Assembly: GCA_029262775.1 (NCBI GenBank)
Contig: JAJCYR010000056.1
Location: forward strand, 62,001-126,000
From: Bacteroidota bacterium
Lineage (GTDB): Bacteria > Bacteroidota > Rhodothermia > Rhodothermales > UBA10348
Direction: 5' to 3'
DNA: 64,000 bases
In this document: piece after piece, positions 16,730 to 24,199 of the stretch
Numbering within the stretch: the stretch's first letter is position 1
Layout of the letters: the number at the start of each line of letters is the position of its first letter
Translations under genes and position numbers: made by a program
The notes under the pieces: model-generated
Seen by the model: only the letters and a program-made list of their open reading frames with translations
Database searches by the model: none
Told to the model about the DNA's origin: nothing

Positions 16730-18442
16730 ATGGACGCGCCGACCCGCACATCTGTCTTTGAGGAGTTCCTGCAGTTAGGCGACTCCATCGTGGTCACCGA
16801 CACGGAGACGACGGGTATCCATGCCAAGACGCACCGTGTCATTGAAATCGGTGCCGTGCGCATCGGTCCCGACGGGTCGCGCGCCGTGTTCTCGGAGCTC
16901 ATCAACCCCGACGTAGCCATTCCTTCGCGCATTACGCGCATTACAGGCATCACGACGGGCCACATCTTCGACAAGCCGGGTGCGCCGGACGTACTTCCGC
17001 GCTACCTGGCTTTCCTTGGCGACGGTCTCTTTACGGCGCACAACATCGCCTTCGACCGCAACTTCCTGAACGCCGAACTTGAGCGCTGCGGCATGGCTCC
17101 GCTTCCGGTCGGGGGGCTCTGCACGCTGCGCCTGGCGCGCCGACTGCTGCCCGGCCTGAGGTCGAAGAGCCTCGGCAATCTGGCCACATTTTTCCATGTG
17201 GAATCTTCCGGCAGGCACCGGGCCCTCCGCGATGCCGAGATCACAGCCACCGTGCTCGAGCGACTCCTGCAGATTGCGCTGGATGAGCACGGCATTCGGC
17301 ATCTGGAGGAAATCGTTTCGCTGCAAACGCGTAATTATGCCACCGTCCGGCCACTTTCGTCCCACGTGGAGCGTATCCGTCGGGAGACGCTGCCCTCGCT
17401 TCCGGACGCGCCGGGCGTTTACCGCATGCTCGATGCGCGGGGTAAGGTGCTCTACATTGGCAAGGCGCGCTCGCTTTCCCTGCGCGTGCGCAGTTATTTC
17501 AACGCCGTCGAGGCGCACCCGGCGCGCATTCGAAAGTTGATCGCCCTCGTCAGGCAGGTGGATTGGGACGTCGTGCCCACCGAACTCGACGCTCTCGTCG
17601 CCGAATCGCGCTGCATCAAGCAGGAAGATCCGCCCTATAACCGGGCGCAGACGCGTTGGGTGGAGCGGCCCTGGCTGCGGCTCGATCCCGGCCAGGCGTT
17701 TCCGAGGGTCACGGCACAGGTTCTGGTACCTTGCGACGGGGCGCGCTACTACGGCCCAATCAAGTCGAGACGGCAGGCTGCCAGCCTGATCGAGATCATG
17801 GAACGCGTGTTTCGCCTCCGGAACTGCTCCGAGAAGGAGCTCAGTGGCGGGCGGCGCTGCCTGCGGGGAGATATGGGCCGCTGTCTGATGCCGTGTGAAC
17901 AGCGGGACGGCAGAGCGTACGCGGCCGAGGTCGCGCGCGTGGAGGCGTTTCTCCGTGGAGACGCGGAAGACGTTGTGGCGCGTCTCGAAGCCGACATGGC
18001 GCACGCAGCGGCGGCGCTCGACTTTGAAACAGCGGCGCGTATCCGGGACTGGATCCAGATGCTGGATACCCTGCTGGCGGGGGGTGGGGCCATCGCCGAG
18101 CCGGTCCTGGGGATGGACCGGGCGGCGTGGCTGTGCAGAGCGGACGATGATTATGCCACGGCGGCGCTTGTCCGGGGGGGCGAACTGGTCTGGACGGCGC
18201 GGCTGCCTGTGCCGGTGGGGGCGGGAAACCTGGAGCACATCCACGTAGCATGGGAAGAAGCGGTGAAGGCATCAGCGCCGACCGGCGATCCGACCGGGCG
18301 GGAGGCGGCCGATGCCCGGCGCGTTCTGGAGAATTGGATGTACGTTCACCGCGGGGACCTGGTTGTGGTAGACGGCCGCTCGGGCGAGGCTGCATCCAGC
18401 TGGACGCGTCGCATCATGGACGGGATACTGGCCTCAGTTTGA
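16730..18442 (+). CDS. DEDDh exonuclease (DnaQ-like) fused to UvrC/Cho-type GIY-YIG nuclease
   Basis: 570 aa from ATG 16730. Residues 15-185 form a DnaQ-family 3'-5' exonuclease: Asp24, Glu26, Asp109, His163, Asp168 (DEDDh set). Residues 224-305 form a GIY-YIG nuclease (GVY 229-231, YIG 242-244, Glu292). A UvrC-like Cys-rich block (CLRGDMGRCLMPC) and a UVR motif (DFETAARIRDWIQML) follow. This resembles Cho-like repair nucleases with an N-terminal proofreading-type domain, known mainly from Actinobacteria and some other phyla. Likely DNA incision and trimming. The last 9 bp overlap the convergent glgA stop. Confidence 0.92.
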   Translation: MDAPTRTSVFEEFLQLGDSIVVTDTETTGIHAKTHRVIEIGAVRIGPDGSRAVFSELINPDVAIPSRITRITGITTGHIFDKPGAPDVLPRYLAFLGDGLFTAHNIAFDRNFLNAELERCGMAPLPVGGLCTLRLARRLLPGLRSKSLGNLATFFHVESSGRHRALRDAEITATVLERLLQIALDEHGIRHLEEIVSLQTRNYATVRPLSSHVERIRRETLPSLPDAPGVYRMLDARGKVLYIGKARSLSLRVRSYFNAVEAHPARIRKLIALVRQVDWDVVPTELDALVAESRCIKQEDPPYNRAQTRWVERPWLRLDPGQAFPRVTAQVLVPCDGARYYGPIKSRRQAASLIEIMERVFRLRNCSEKELSGGRRCLRGDMGRCLMPCEQRDGRAYAAEVARVEAFLRGDAEDVVARLEADMAHAAAALDFETAARIRDWIQMLDTLLAGGGAIAEPVLGMDRAAWLCRADDDYATAALVRGGELVWTARLPVPVGAGNLEHIHVAWEEAVKASAPTGDPTGREAADARRVLENWMYVHRGDLVVVDGRSGEAASSWTRRIMDGILASV

Positions 18443-19888
18443 AGCCCGGCGGTAGACCTGGACGTAGGACGCGGCCGCGCGATCCCACGAAAAATCCTGT
18501 TGCATGGCGCGCCGCATGGCGGCGCGCCAGATGTCCTTTTCCTGGAACGTGTCGAGCATGCGGTGGAGCGTTGCCGTCACGACCTCCGGGCGTGCATCGT
18601 GGAAGGAGAACCCGGTGCCCCGGCCTGGGTGCTCGTGCAAATCGGTCACGGTGTCCGCCAGACCTCCCGTGTGGTGCACGACCGGAAGCGTGCCATAGAG
18701 CATGGAGTACATCTGGTTCAGGCCGCATGGCTCGTAGTGTGAGGGCATCAGGAAGGCGTCCGCACCGGCCTCAATACGGTGCGAGAGTCCTTCGTCGTAG
18801 CCCACGAAAAGTCCTACTTTGTCGGGAAACAGGGCGGCCAGGCCGCGGAAGAAGCCTTCCAGCCACGGGGCGCCGCTGCCAAGAGCAATGAACCGAACGT
18901 CCCGGGTGCGGAGCACCTCTTCGAGGTCCGGCACCAGCAGGTCAAAGCCCTTCTGCTCGGCCAGACGCGATACAATGCCGACGACCGGCACGTCGGGCGG
19001 CGCAGAGAGAGAAAATTCTTCGAGCAGGGCCGTCCGGCAGATGGCCTTTCCGGAAAGATCGGCGGCGTCGTAGCGGGCGGCGAGGTGCACATCGGTCCGG
19101 GGATTCCAATGCGCCGTATCGACCCCATTCAGAATGCCCGTGAGTACGTCGCGGCGCGCAGACAGGACGCCGTCCAGACGGCAGCCCAGATGGGGCCCCT
19201 GGATTTCGGCGGCGTAGGTGGGCGATACGGTCGTAATCTGGTCGGCTTCCACCAGGCCCGCCCGGAGGCACGAGAAGGCGCCGTCGTGGTGGTAGGCGCC
19301 GCCCGGGAGGGCGCGCTCCGCGGGGAGGCCGGCTTCCCAGGTATAATGGGGATCGGTCAGGCCCTGGTAGGCCAGGTTGTGGATGGAGAGCACGCTGCGG
19401 GTGTGGCGGAAGCGGTCGTCCCAGCCGTAGGCGTGCCGGAGCATGGCGGGCATGAGGGCGGTCTGCCAGTCGTTGGCGTGCACGATGTCGGGGGACCAGG
19501 CGTAGCGCTGCATGATGTCGAACGCGGCTCTTTGCAGCAGGACGAAGCGGCGGGCTTCGTCGGCGTGGTCGGTGTAGAGCGTGCCGCGGTGGAAGAACCG
19601 GGGACAGTCGACGAGGTACACCTCGACGTCTGAGCCGGGCAGGTGGCCGTACCATACGTGGTACGGAACCACGTCATCGCCGAGCGTCACAGATAGCTCG
19701 CCGAGGTCGTCGGCATGCACAAACCCGTGATCAAAAACAGGGATGCGGTCGTAGAGCGGGAGGAACATCTTGACGCGGATGTCCGGGTCGAGACGCGAGA
19801 GCGCGGCCGGTAGCGCGCCGGCGACATCGGCGAGGCCGCCGGTCTTGACGTACGGCACGCATTCACTGGTGACGAAACAGACATTCAT
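18434..19888 (-). CDS. glgA: Glycogen synthase (ADP-glucose), GT5
   Basis: 484 aa from ATG 19888. Bacterial glycogen synthase: the N-terminal KTGGLADV (Lys15) binds ADP-glucose, and the C-terminal GT-B half has VGIVSRLAEQKGFDLL, and PSHYEPCGLNQMYSMLYGTLPVVHHTGGLADTV. Full length (E. coli GlgA is 477 aa). The frame extends upstream to 20065, but that stretch is antisense to a repeat-rich coding region and lacks family support. It is divergent from the peptidase gene with a 30-bp gap, so their promoters must overlap with coding sequence or be very compact. Confidence 0.95.
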   Translation of the reverse strand: MNVCFVTSECVPYVKTGGLADVAGALPAALSRLDPDIRVKMFLPLYDRIPVFDHGFVHADDLGELSVTLGDDVVPYHVWYGHLPGSDVEVYLVDCPRFFHRGTLYTDHADEARRFVLLQRAAFDIMQRYAWSPDIVHANDWQTALMPAMLRHAYGWDDRFRHTRSVLSIHNLAYQGLTDPHYTWEAGLPAERALPGGAYHHDGAFSCLRAGLVEADQITTVSPTYAAEIQGPHLGCRLDGVLSARRDVLTGILNGVDTAHWNPRTDVHLAARYDAADLSGKAICRTALLEEFSLSAPPDVPVVGIVSRLAEQKGFDLLVPDLEEVLRTRDVRFIALGSGAPWLEGFFRGLAALFPDKVGLFVGYDEGLSHRIEAGADAFLMPSHYEPCGLNQMYSMLYGTLPVVHHTGGLADTVTDLHEHPGRGTGFSFHDARPEVVTATLHRMLDTFQEKDIWRAAMRRAMQQDFSWDRAAASYVQVYRRASN

Positions 19889-19918
19889 GACAAGCGCACC
19901 ATTCGAAAAGGGAAAGCA

Positions 19919-21016
19919 ATGAATCTGGACCGTGTAGCCCGCCCCGACGCGTGGCTCGAAGAGGATCCCAACGTTCCGGCGCCGCCCGCCGAGATCGCAG
20001 CGCCCGCCGAGACAGCAGCGCTCGCCGAGACAGCAGCGCTCGCCGACGAGGCTCCGGGCGCGCACCTATTTCCGGGCGCGCACATCTCATACGACGTGAT
20101 CGGGGAGTCTGAGGAAGGCCGCCCCATCCGGGCGCTCACGGCGGGCCGAGGGCCCCGCCGGATGTCACTCATTGCCGGAGCCCACGCCGATGAGCCGGCG
20201 GGGCCCACTACGCTGCGCCGAGTCGTGGCGGCCATCATGGCAGATCCGGAGGCGTTCGGCGATCTGCTCCGGGAGTGGACCCTGTGCGTCGTGCCGCACG
20301 TGAATCCGGACGGCGAAGCCCGGAATGCGTCGTGGCGAGGTGCGTGGCCGGACGTGGAGGCGTATTTGCGGGATGTCATTCGCGAGAAACCGGGGCGGGA
20401 TGTGGAGTTCGGATATCCGGACATGCGCCCCGAAAATAGGGTCGTCGCGGCGTACCTGCGAACGCACGGTCCGTTTCATGTGCACGCGAGCCTGCACGGC
20501 ATGGGATTTTCGGACGGCGCGATGCTGCTCATAGAGAAGCACTGGGGGTACCGGACGGAGCACCTGCAGCAGGTATTTCGCCGCGTCTCGGCCCAGCACG
20601 GAATGCACCTCCATGACCACAACAGGAAGGGGGAGAAGGGATTCTTCCGTATCGCTGAAGGTTTTACGACAACCCCAGAGGGCGCCGCCATGCGCACGTG
20701 GTTCCGAAGCCGGGGTGACGAGGCGTCGGCCCTCCAGTTCCGGGACAGCTCCATGGAGTTTGTGCGCTCGCTCGGCGGCGATCCGCTCTCGGTGGTTACG
20801 GAGTTGCCACTGTTTCTGGTCGAGGGGGCGGCCGAGCCGGAAGTCCCGACGGCGTATTTGGCCTTCCGGGAGTGCCTGCCGGAAATCCGCCTCGGGCTGG
20901 CGGCCCGTCGCGATGTGGCCGCGCTCTGGAAACCCTTCGGACTGCGGCCCCTCCCGGTTCGCGCGGCCGTGGATATTCACCTGCGCGTGATAGAGGCCGC
21001 GGCTGCGACCATATAG
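19919..21016 (+). CDS. M14-type zinc carboxypeptidase / desuccinylase-like hydrolase
   Basis: 365 aa. The zinc motif HxxE is seen as His89-Glu92 in AGAHADEP. VPHVNPDGEARN follows, and the third ligand is His193 in HASLHG. This is the M14/AstE-AspA ligand order. Residues 22-45 are a low-complexity Ala/Glu linker (ETAALA repeats, encoded by tandem near-identical 18-mers around 20010-20045). No signal peptide is seen. The substrate may be a peptide or N-acyl amino acid and cannot be told from sequence. Its stop abuts an inverted half copy of the MITE-like element. Confidence 0.8.
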   Translation: MNLDRVARPDAWLEEDPNVPAPPAEIAAPAETAALAETAALADEAPGAHLFPGAHISYDVIGESEEGRPIRALTAGRGPRRMSLIAGAHADEPAGPTTLRRVVAAIMADPEAFGDLLREWTLCVVPHVNPDGEARNASWRGAWPDVEAYLRDVIREKPGRDVEFGYPDMRPENRVVAAYLRTHGPFHVHASLHGMGFSDGAMLLIEKHWGYRTEHLQQVFRRVSAQHGMHLHDHNRKGEKGFFRIAEGFTTTPEGAAMRTWFRSRGDEASALQFRDSSMEFVRSLGGDPLSVVTELPLFLVEGAAEPEVPTAYLAFRECLPEIRLGLAARRDVAALWKPFGLRPLPVRAAVDIHLRVIEAAAATI

Positions 21017-21097
21017 AAGGCTGTTGGAACCAGCGTGCGCAAAGATGCGGGCGCCGGAATGCCAGATGCAAGGCGTCCCGACGCCGAATAGCAGCGC
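21015..21097. mobile_element. Half copy of the MITE-like element (right half, inverted)
   Basis: About 83 bp, roughly 85% identical by eye to the reverse complement of 14351-14433 (for example GCCAGATGCAAGGCGTC and CGACGCCGAATAGCAGCGC). It starts at the outer terminal repeat (AAGGCTGTTGGAACCAGCG) and stops just before the central palindrome. It occupies the space between two convergent genes, and its last base is also the first base of the spmB-like stop codon. Confidence 0.75.
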
Positions 21098-21639
21098 TAT
21101 CCAAAGAGAAGGCGCACCACGTACACCGAGGCAACCATGGCCACGACGTCGGCCAGCAGGCCGGCAGGCACGGCATGCCGGGTCTTGCGCACGTTCACGG
21201 CGCCGAAGTACACGGCGATCACGTAAAATGTGGTTTCGGTCGATCCGAACATGGTCGCCGCCATCTTGACCAGAATGGAGTCTTCGCCGAACTGCTGGAT
21301 CATGTCGAGCACGATAGCCGCCGATCCAGAGCCCGTGAGCGGCCGGATGACCATCATGGGCAGCACTTCGGGGGGAATGCCGATGAGCGTCAGCAGGGGC
21401 CGCAGACCCTCGACCACGAACTCCATGGCGCCTGACGCGCGGAACATGCCAATGGCAAACAGGATGGCCACGAGGTAGGGGATAATCGTTACCGCCACGC
21501 GGAACCCGTCCTTGGCACCGTCCACGAACTCCTCGTACACGGGAACGCGTTTGAGCAGGCCGTAGAGGGGAAAGCCGACGATTAAAAGCGGCAATACGAA
21601 GACCGACGCTGTTTCTATGAAGGAGCGTAAAAATTCCAT
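21097..21639 (-). CDS. spmB: SpmB-like Gate (nucleoside recognition) membrane protein
   Basis: 180 aa with about five membrane segments. It carries the Gate-domain signature MMVIRPLTGSGSAAIVLDMIQQFGEDS and MFGSTETTFYVIAVYFGAVNV, as in spore maturation protein B. In non-sporulating Bacteroidota-like bacteria these paired proteins are of unsettled function; transport of a small solute is the usual guess. It starts 1 bp after the spmA-like gene ends, so the two are surely co-translated. Confidence 0.88.
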   Translation of the reverse strand: MEFLRSFIETASVFVLPLLIVGFPLYGLLKRVPVYEEFVDGAKDGFRVAVTIIPYLVAILFAIGMFRASGAMEFVVEGLRPLLTLIGIPPEVLPMMVIRPLTGSGSAAIVLDMIQQFGEDSILVKMAATMFGSTETTFYVIAVYFGAVNVRKTRHAVPAGLLADVVAMVASVYVVRLLFG

Positions 21640-21640
21640 G

Positions 21641-22600
21641 TCAGACCTCCACTTCGGGTTCTACGCGGTAGCGCTTCATGCGGGAGAGCAGCTTCGCTGC
21701 GGTGATGGCCACAATGAGCGATATCGTGGTAACGATGATGATGGCGAAAATAAGCTGGTTGATCTGCAGTCCCATGAGCGCCACCAGGATGACTGGCGGT
21801 ACGAGCTGCACCGATGCCGTATTCATGGCGAGCAGCATGACCATCGAGTTCGTGGCCGTATCCGGGTTTGGGTTCAGTTTCTGAAGCTCTTCCATGGCCT
21901 TGATACCGAGCGGTGTAGCGGCGTTTCCAAGGCCCAGCATGTTGGCCGTCAAGTTGAGGACGATCATGCCGAGGGCCGGGTGGCCTTTGGGGATTTCGGG
22001 AAACAGCGGTCCCAGAACAGGCTGCGTGACGCGGACCACGGCGTTGATGAGTCCCGCTGCTTCGGCTATTCTGAGCAGGCCCATCCACAGCGCAATGACG
22101 CCAATCAGGCCGAGGGCAAGCGAAACGGCCGTCTCTGCCATGTCAATGGCGGCCTGCGCGATGGCGGTCATCTTGACAAACTTCACGTCCGCGAAGCGGA
22201 TTACGGCCGTGGCGCTTGAGTCTGTGTGCGTCTCGAGTTGCATGACCGTTCCGCGCAGGTCATTGTCGCGGGGCGAGGTCATATCGCGGATGGTCGCCCA
22301 CGGCTCGGGAACCGGGGCGTCTTCGGCAAAGCGGAGCTGCATACCGTCGCGCGTGCGGACGAGCGTGCCGTCGAAGGCGGCGGCCGGCGCCCCACTGACC
22401 CCGTAGAGCATGCGGTAGCGTTCGGCCGGCATGTGAACACGGGTCGCCTGGCGCCGCTGGGTGGTATCACCTTCGAGTGCGAGTTCGAGCGTCACGTCCA
22501 CCCCATTGCGGTACGTGTCGCGCACGAGGTCGCGCGTGTCGTAGACAAGGGCGAACACGAGACTCGATATGATGAGTCCGCCCCAGATGTAATTGAGCAT
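21641..22600 (-). CDS. spmA: SpmA-like Gate membrane protein with an extra extracytoplasmic insert
   Basis: 319 aa from ATG 22600. The C-terminal half has the SpmA Gate signature (LIGVIALWMGLLRIAEAAGL, FPEIPKGHPALGMIVLNLTANMLGLGNAATPLGIKAMEELQ). Between the first membrane helix and this core lies an insert of roughly 110 residues (about 25-140) rich in Thr, Arg and Asp, absent from the 196-aa Bacillus SpmA. The longer frame to 22765 is rejected because it runs through intergenic direct repeats and a hairpin. It forms a two-gene unit with spmB. Confidence 0.87.
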   Translation of the reverse strand: MLNYIWGGLIISSLVFALVYDTRDLVRDTYRNGVDVTLELALEGDTTQRRQATRVHMPAERYRMLYGVSGAPAAAFDGTLVRTRDGMQLRFAEDAPVPEPWATIRDMTSPRDNDLRGTVMQLETHTDSSATAVIRFADVKFVKMTAIAQAAIDMAETAVSLALGLIGVIALWMGLLRIAEAAGLINAVVRVTQPVLGPLFPEIPKGHPALGMIVLNLTANMLGLGNAATPLGIKAMEELQKLNPNPDTATNSMVMLLAMNTASVQLVPPVILVALMGLQINQLIFAIIIVTTISLIVAITAAKLLSRMKRYRVEPEVEV

Positions 22601-22692
22601 GATCGGGCTGTAGCCGGGTGAGGCCGCAGTATACTGACCATGAACAGATAACAAAACGGGTATCTGGCGGAAAATGGTCAGGTACCCCACCG

Positions 22693-22731
22693 GAAACGTC
22701 CAGAACCACTCTCTTGAAACGTCCAGAACCA
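22693..22731. repeat. Direct repeat GAAACGTCCAGAACCA x2, 23-bp period
   Basis: The 16-mer GAAACGTCCAGAACCA occurs exactly twice, starting at 22693 and 22716, just before the hairpin at 22734. Its spacing of about two helical turns would suit a regulator binding one face of the DNA. Alternatively it is debris of a decayed element. Confidence 0.85.
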
Positions 22732-22733
22732 AA

Positions 22734-22766
22734 TGTGGCCGGGATGGACAAGCCATCCCGGCCACA
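22734..22766. terminator. Strong hairpin (14-bp perfect stem), terminator-like
   Basis: TGTGGCCGGGATGG (22734-22747), loop ACAAG, then CCATCCCGGCCACA (22753-22766). On the minus strand it is followed at once by TTTGG, on the plus strand by CCGGTTTT, so a bidirectional terminator is possible. However, it sits upstream of both flanking divergent genes, where a terminator is not expected. It may insulate them or be part of a repeat. Confidence 0.55.
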
Positions 22767-22985
22767 CCGGTTTTGCCGATAAATGCACTCGCAGGGTCAG
22801 TGCGGGCACCATAGGGAATGAACCGTCGGCTACAGCGTACCGGTACAGGATCCGGTGTCCGCTTCGGCGCATTTTCCAGAGCCAGGAGGTACAGGTCCTG
22901 ATATCGGCAGGCGCACAGCCCGATTTAAATCCCGTTTAAATCCCGCTGCGGTTAAGATCGGGGAATGGCGGCCGAAAACGATCTG

Positions 22986-23020
22986 GAAGCGTGTTGAAAA
23001 ACCATCGCACACGCTTCTGG
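22986..23020. mobile_element. Half copy of the MITE-like element (left end)
   Basis: GAAGCGTGTTGAAAAACCATCGCACACGCTTCTGG matches the left end of the full element (14256-14290) at about 30 of 35 positions, then similarity is lost. It lies 46 bp upstream of the GH18-like start. Confidence 0.65.
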
Positions 23021-23065
23021 AAACCACGTCATTTAATGCACGCGCTCGTATTCGACCTTCCGGCC

Positions 23066-24199
23066 ATGACCCATTTCCCGCGCCTGTACCTGCCCACGGC
23101 CGTTCTTGTGGCGCTGACCCTGTCGGCCTGTTCGCCGGGAGACTCCGTGGTGCCAGATGAAACGCGGCCCGATGACCCGGCAGCCGAGGATGTATCGCCC
23201 TTTCGCATGCAGGCGGCCGGCTACCACCCGTCGTGGATGGGCGACACGTGGACGGGCTACGACTTCGACCTGCTGGACGTGCTGTTCTTCTTCGACCTGC
23301 CTGTTACCGCAGATGGTCGCCTCGACGACAGGCAGGGGTGGCCCCACGCGTGGGTCGGCCTGATAGCCGAAGCCAATGCCAGCGAAGTCCCCATTCATCT
23401 CACCATAAGCATTCTCGATGTGTCCGTATTCCGCGCTGTGTTTTCGTCCGACAGTCATGTGGAGCAGCTCATTGGCGACGTCGCCGATGTGGCGGCATCC
23501 GGCTCGGTAGGCGGGATCCACCTTGATGTGGAGGTTTTCGAGCCTGTGGAATCCGGATTACGGGACGCCTACACCCGTTTCGTGACGGACCTCCGGGAGC
23601 GGCTGCAGAGCGAGCGCCCTGACGTAGCCCTGAGCGTATTCCTGACCGCTCTCGACACCGCCGATGCCTACGACGAGGCGGCGCTCGCCGCATCCAGCGA
23701 TTTTGTGGTTGTCCAGGGGTATGACCTGCACTGGCCGACAGGCGACACAGCCGGGCCGCTGTCGCCCATCCGGGGCTGGAAGGGAAGGTCCTGGGATACG
23801 ATTTTGGCGCGTTATGACGCGCTGGGTATTGGCCGGGAACGGCTGCTCTTTTCCGTGCCGTACTATGGCTACGAATGGCCCACCGAGAGCGCTGAACCTG
23901 GCGCACGTACGGCGGCGCCTGGCGCGCTGACCACGTTCGCCCCCGTGCTGGCAGGTGTTCCATCGGCACGCGACCGGGCGAAGACGCACGGGCTTCGGCG
24001 GGACACGGCGTCGGGCTCCCCCTGGTACCTGATTGCCGACACCACCGGATGGCGGCAGGGCTGGTTCGAGGATCCCGAGTCGCTCGGCCGGAAATACGAT
24101 TTCGTGCAGCAGGAGGGACTGGCGGGCGTCGCCATTTTCCCGCTTTCCTATGGCGATGCGTCGCTCGACAGCACGCTCCGCGCAGCGAGGTGGCCATGA
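23066..24199 (+). CDS. GH18-like lipoprotein (chitinase/YaaH-type barrel), paralogue 1
   Basis: 377 aa from ATG 23066. SpII signal with lipobox LSAC (Cys22). A TIM-barrel GH18-like domain follows: strand YHPSWMGD, then VGGIHLDVEVFEP (149-160) at the catalytic DxxDxDxE position. Here the first two Asp are replaced (G-x-x-H), while Asp154 and Glu156 are kept. VVQGYDLHW, FSVPYYGYEWP and QGWFEDPESLGRKYDFV follow. The retained acid Glu means glycosidase activity is possible, but the degenerate motif leaves catalysis uncertain. The longer frame from 22991 starts in a MITE fragment and is rejected. It ends in an ATGA overlap with its paralogue. Confidence 0.82.
   Translation: MTHFPRLYLPTAVLVALTLSACSPGDSVVPDETRPDDPAAEDVSPFRMQAAGYHPSWMGDTWTGYDFDLLDVLFFFDLPVTADGRLDDRQGWPHAWVGLIAEANASEVPIHLTISILDVSVFRAVFSSDSHVEQLIGDVADVAASGSVGGIHLDVEVFEPVESGLRDAYTRFVTDLRERLQSERPDVALSVFLTALDTADAYDEAALAASSDFVVVQGYDLHWPTGDTAGPLSPIRGWKGRSWDTILARYDALGIGRERLLFSVPYYGYEWPTESAEPGARTAAPGALTTFAPVLAGVPSARDRAKTHGLRRDTASGSPWYLIADTTGWRQGWFEDPESLGRKYDFVQQEGLAGVAIFPLSYGDASLDSTLRAARWP

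Larger units (their letters stand above)
22601..23065. other. 465-bp non-coding region with direct repeats, hairpin and a half MITE
   Basis: The region is divergent: the SpmA-like gene leaves to the left and the GH18-like gene to the right. It contains a 16-bp direct repeat at 22693 and 22716, a 14-bp-stem hairpin at 22734-22766, a doubled TTTAAATCCCG near 22923-22944, and the left end of the MITE-like element at 22986-23020. I see no credible gene in it. Confidence 0.7.

Noticed and set aside
16775-18244. 489-codon open frame on the minus strand
   Set aside because: Antisense to the exonuclease/Cho fusion, which has all active-site residues.
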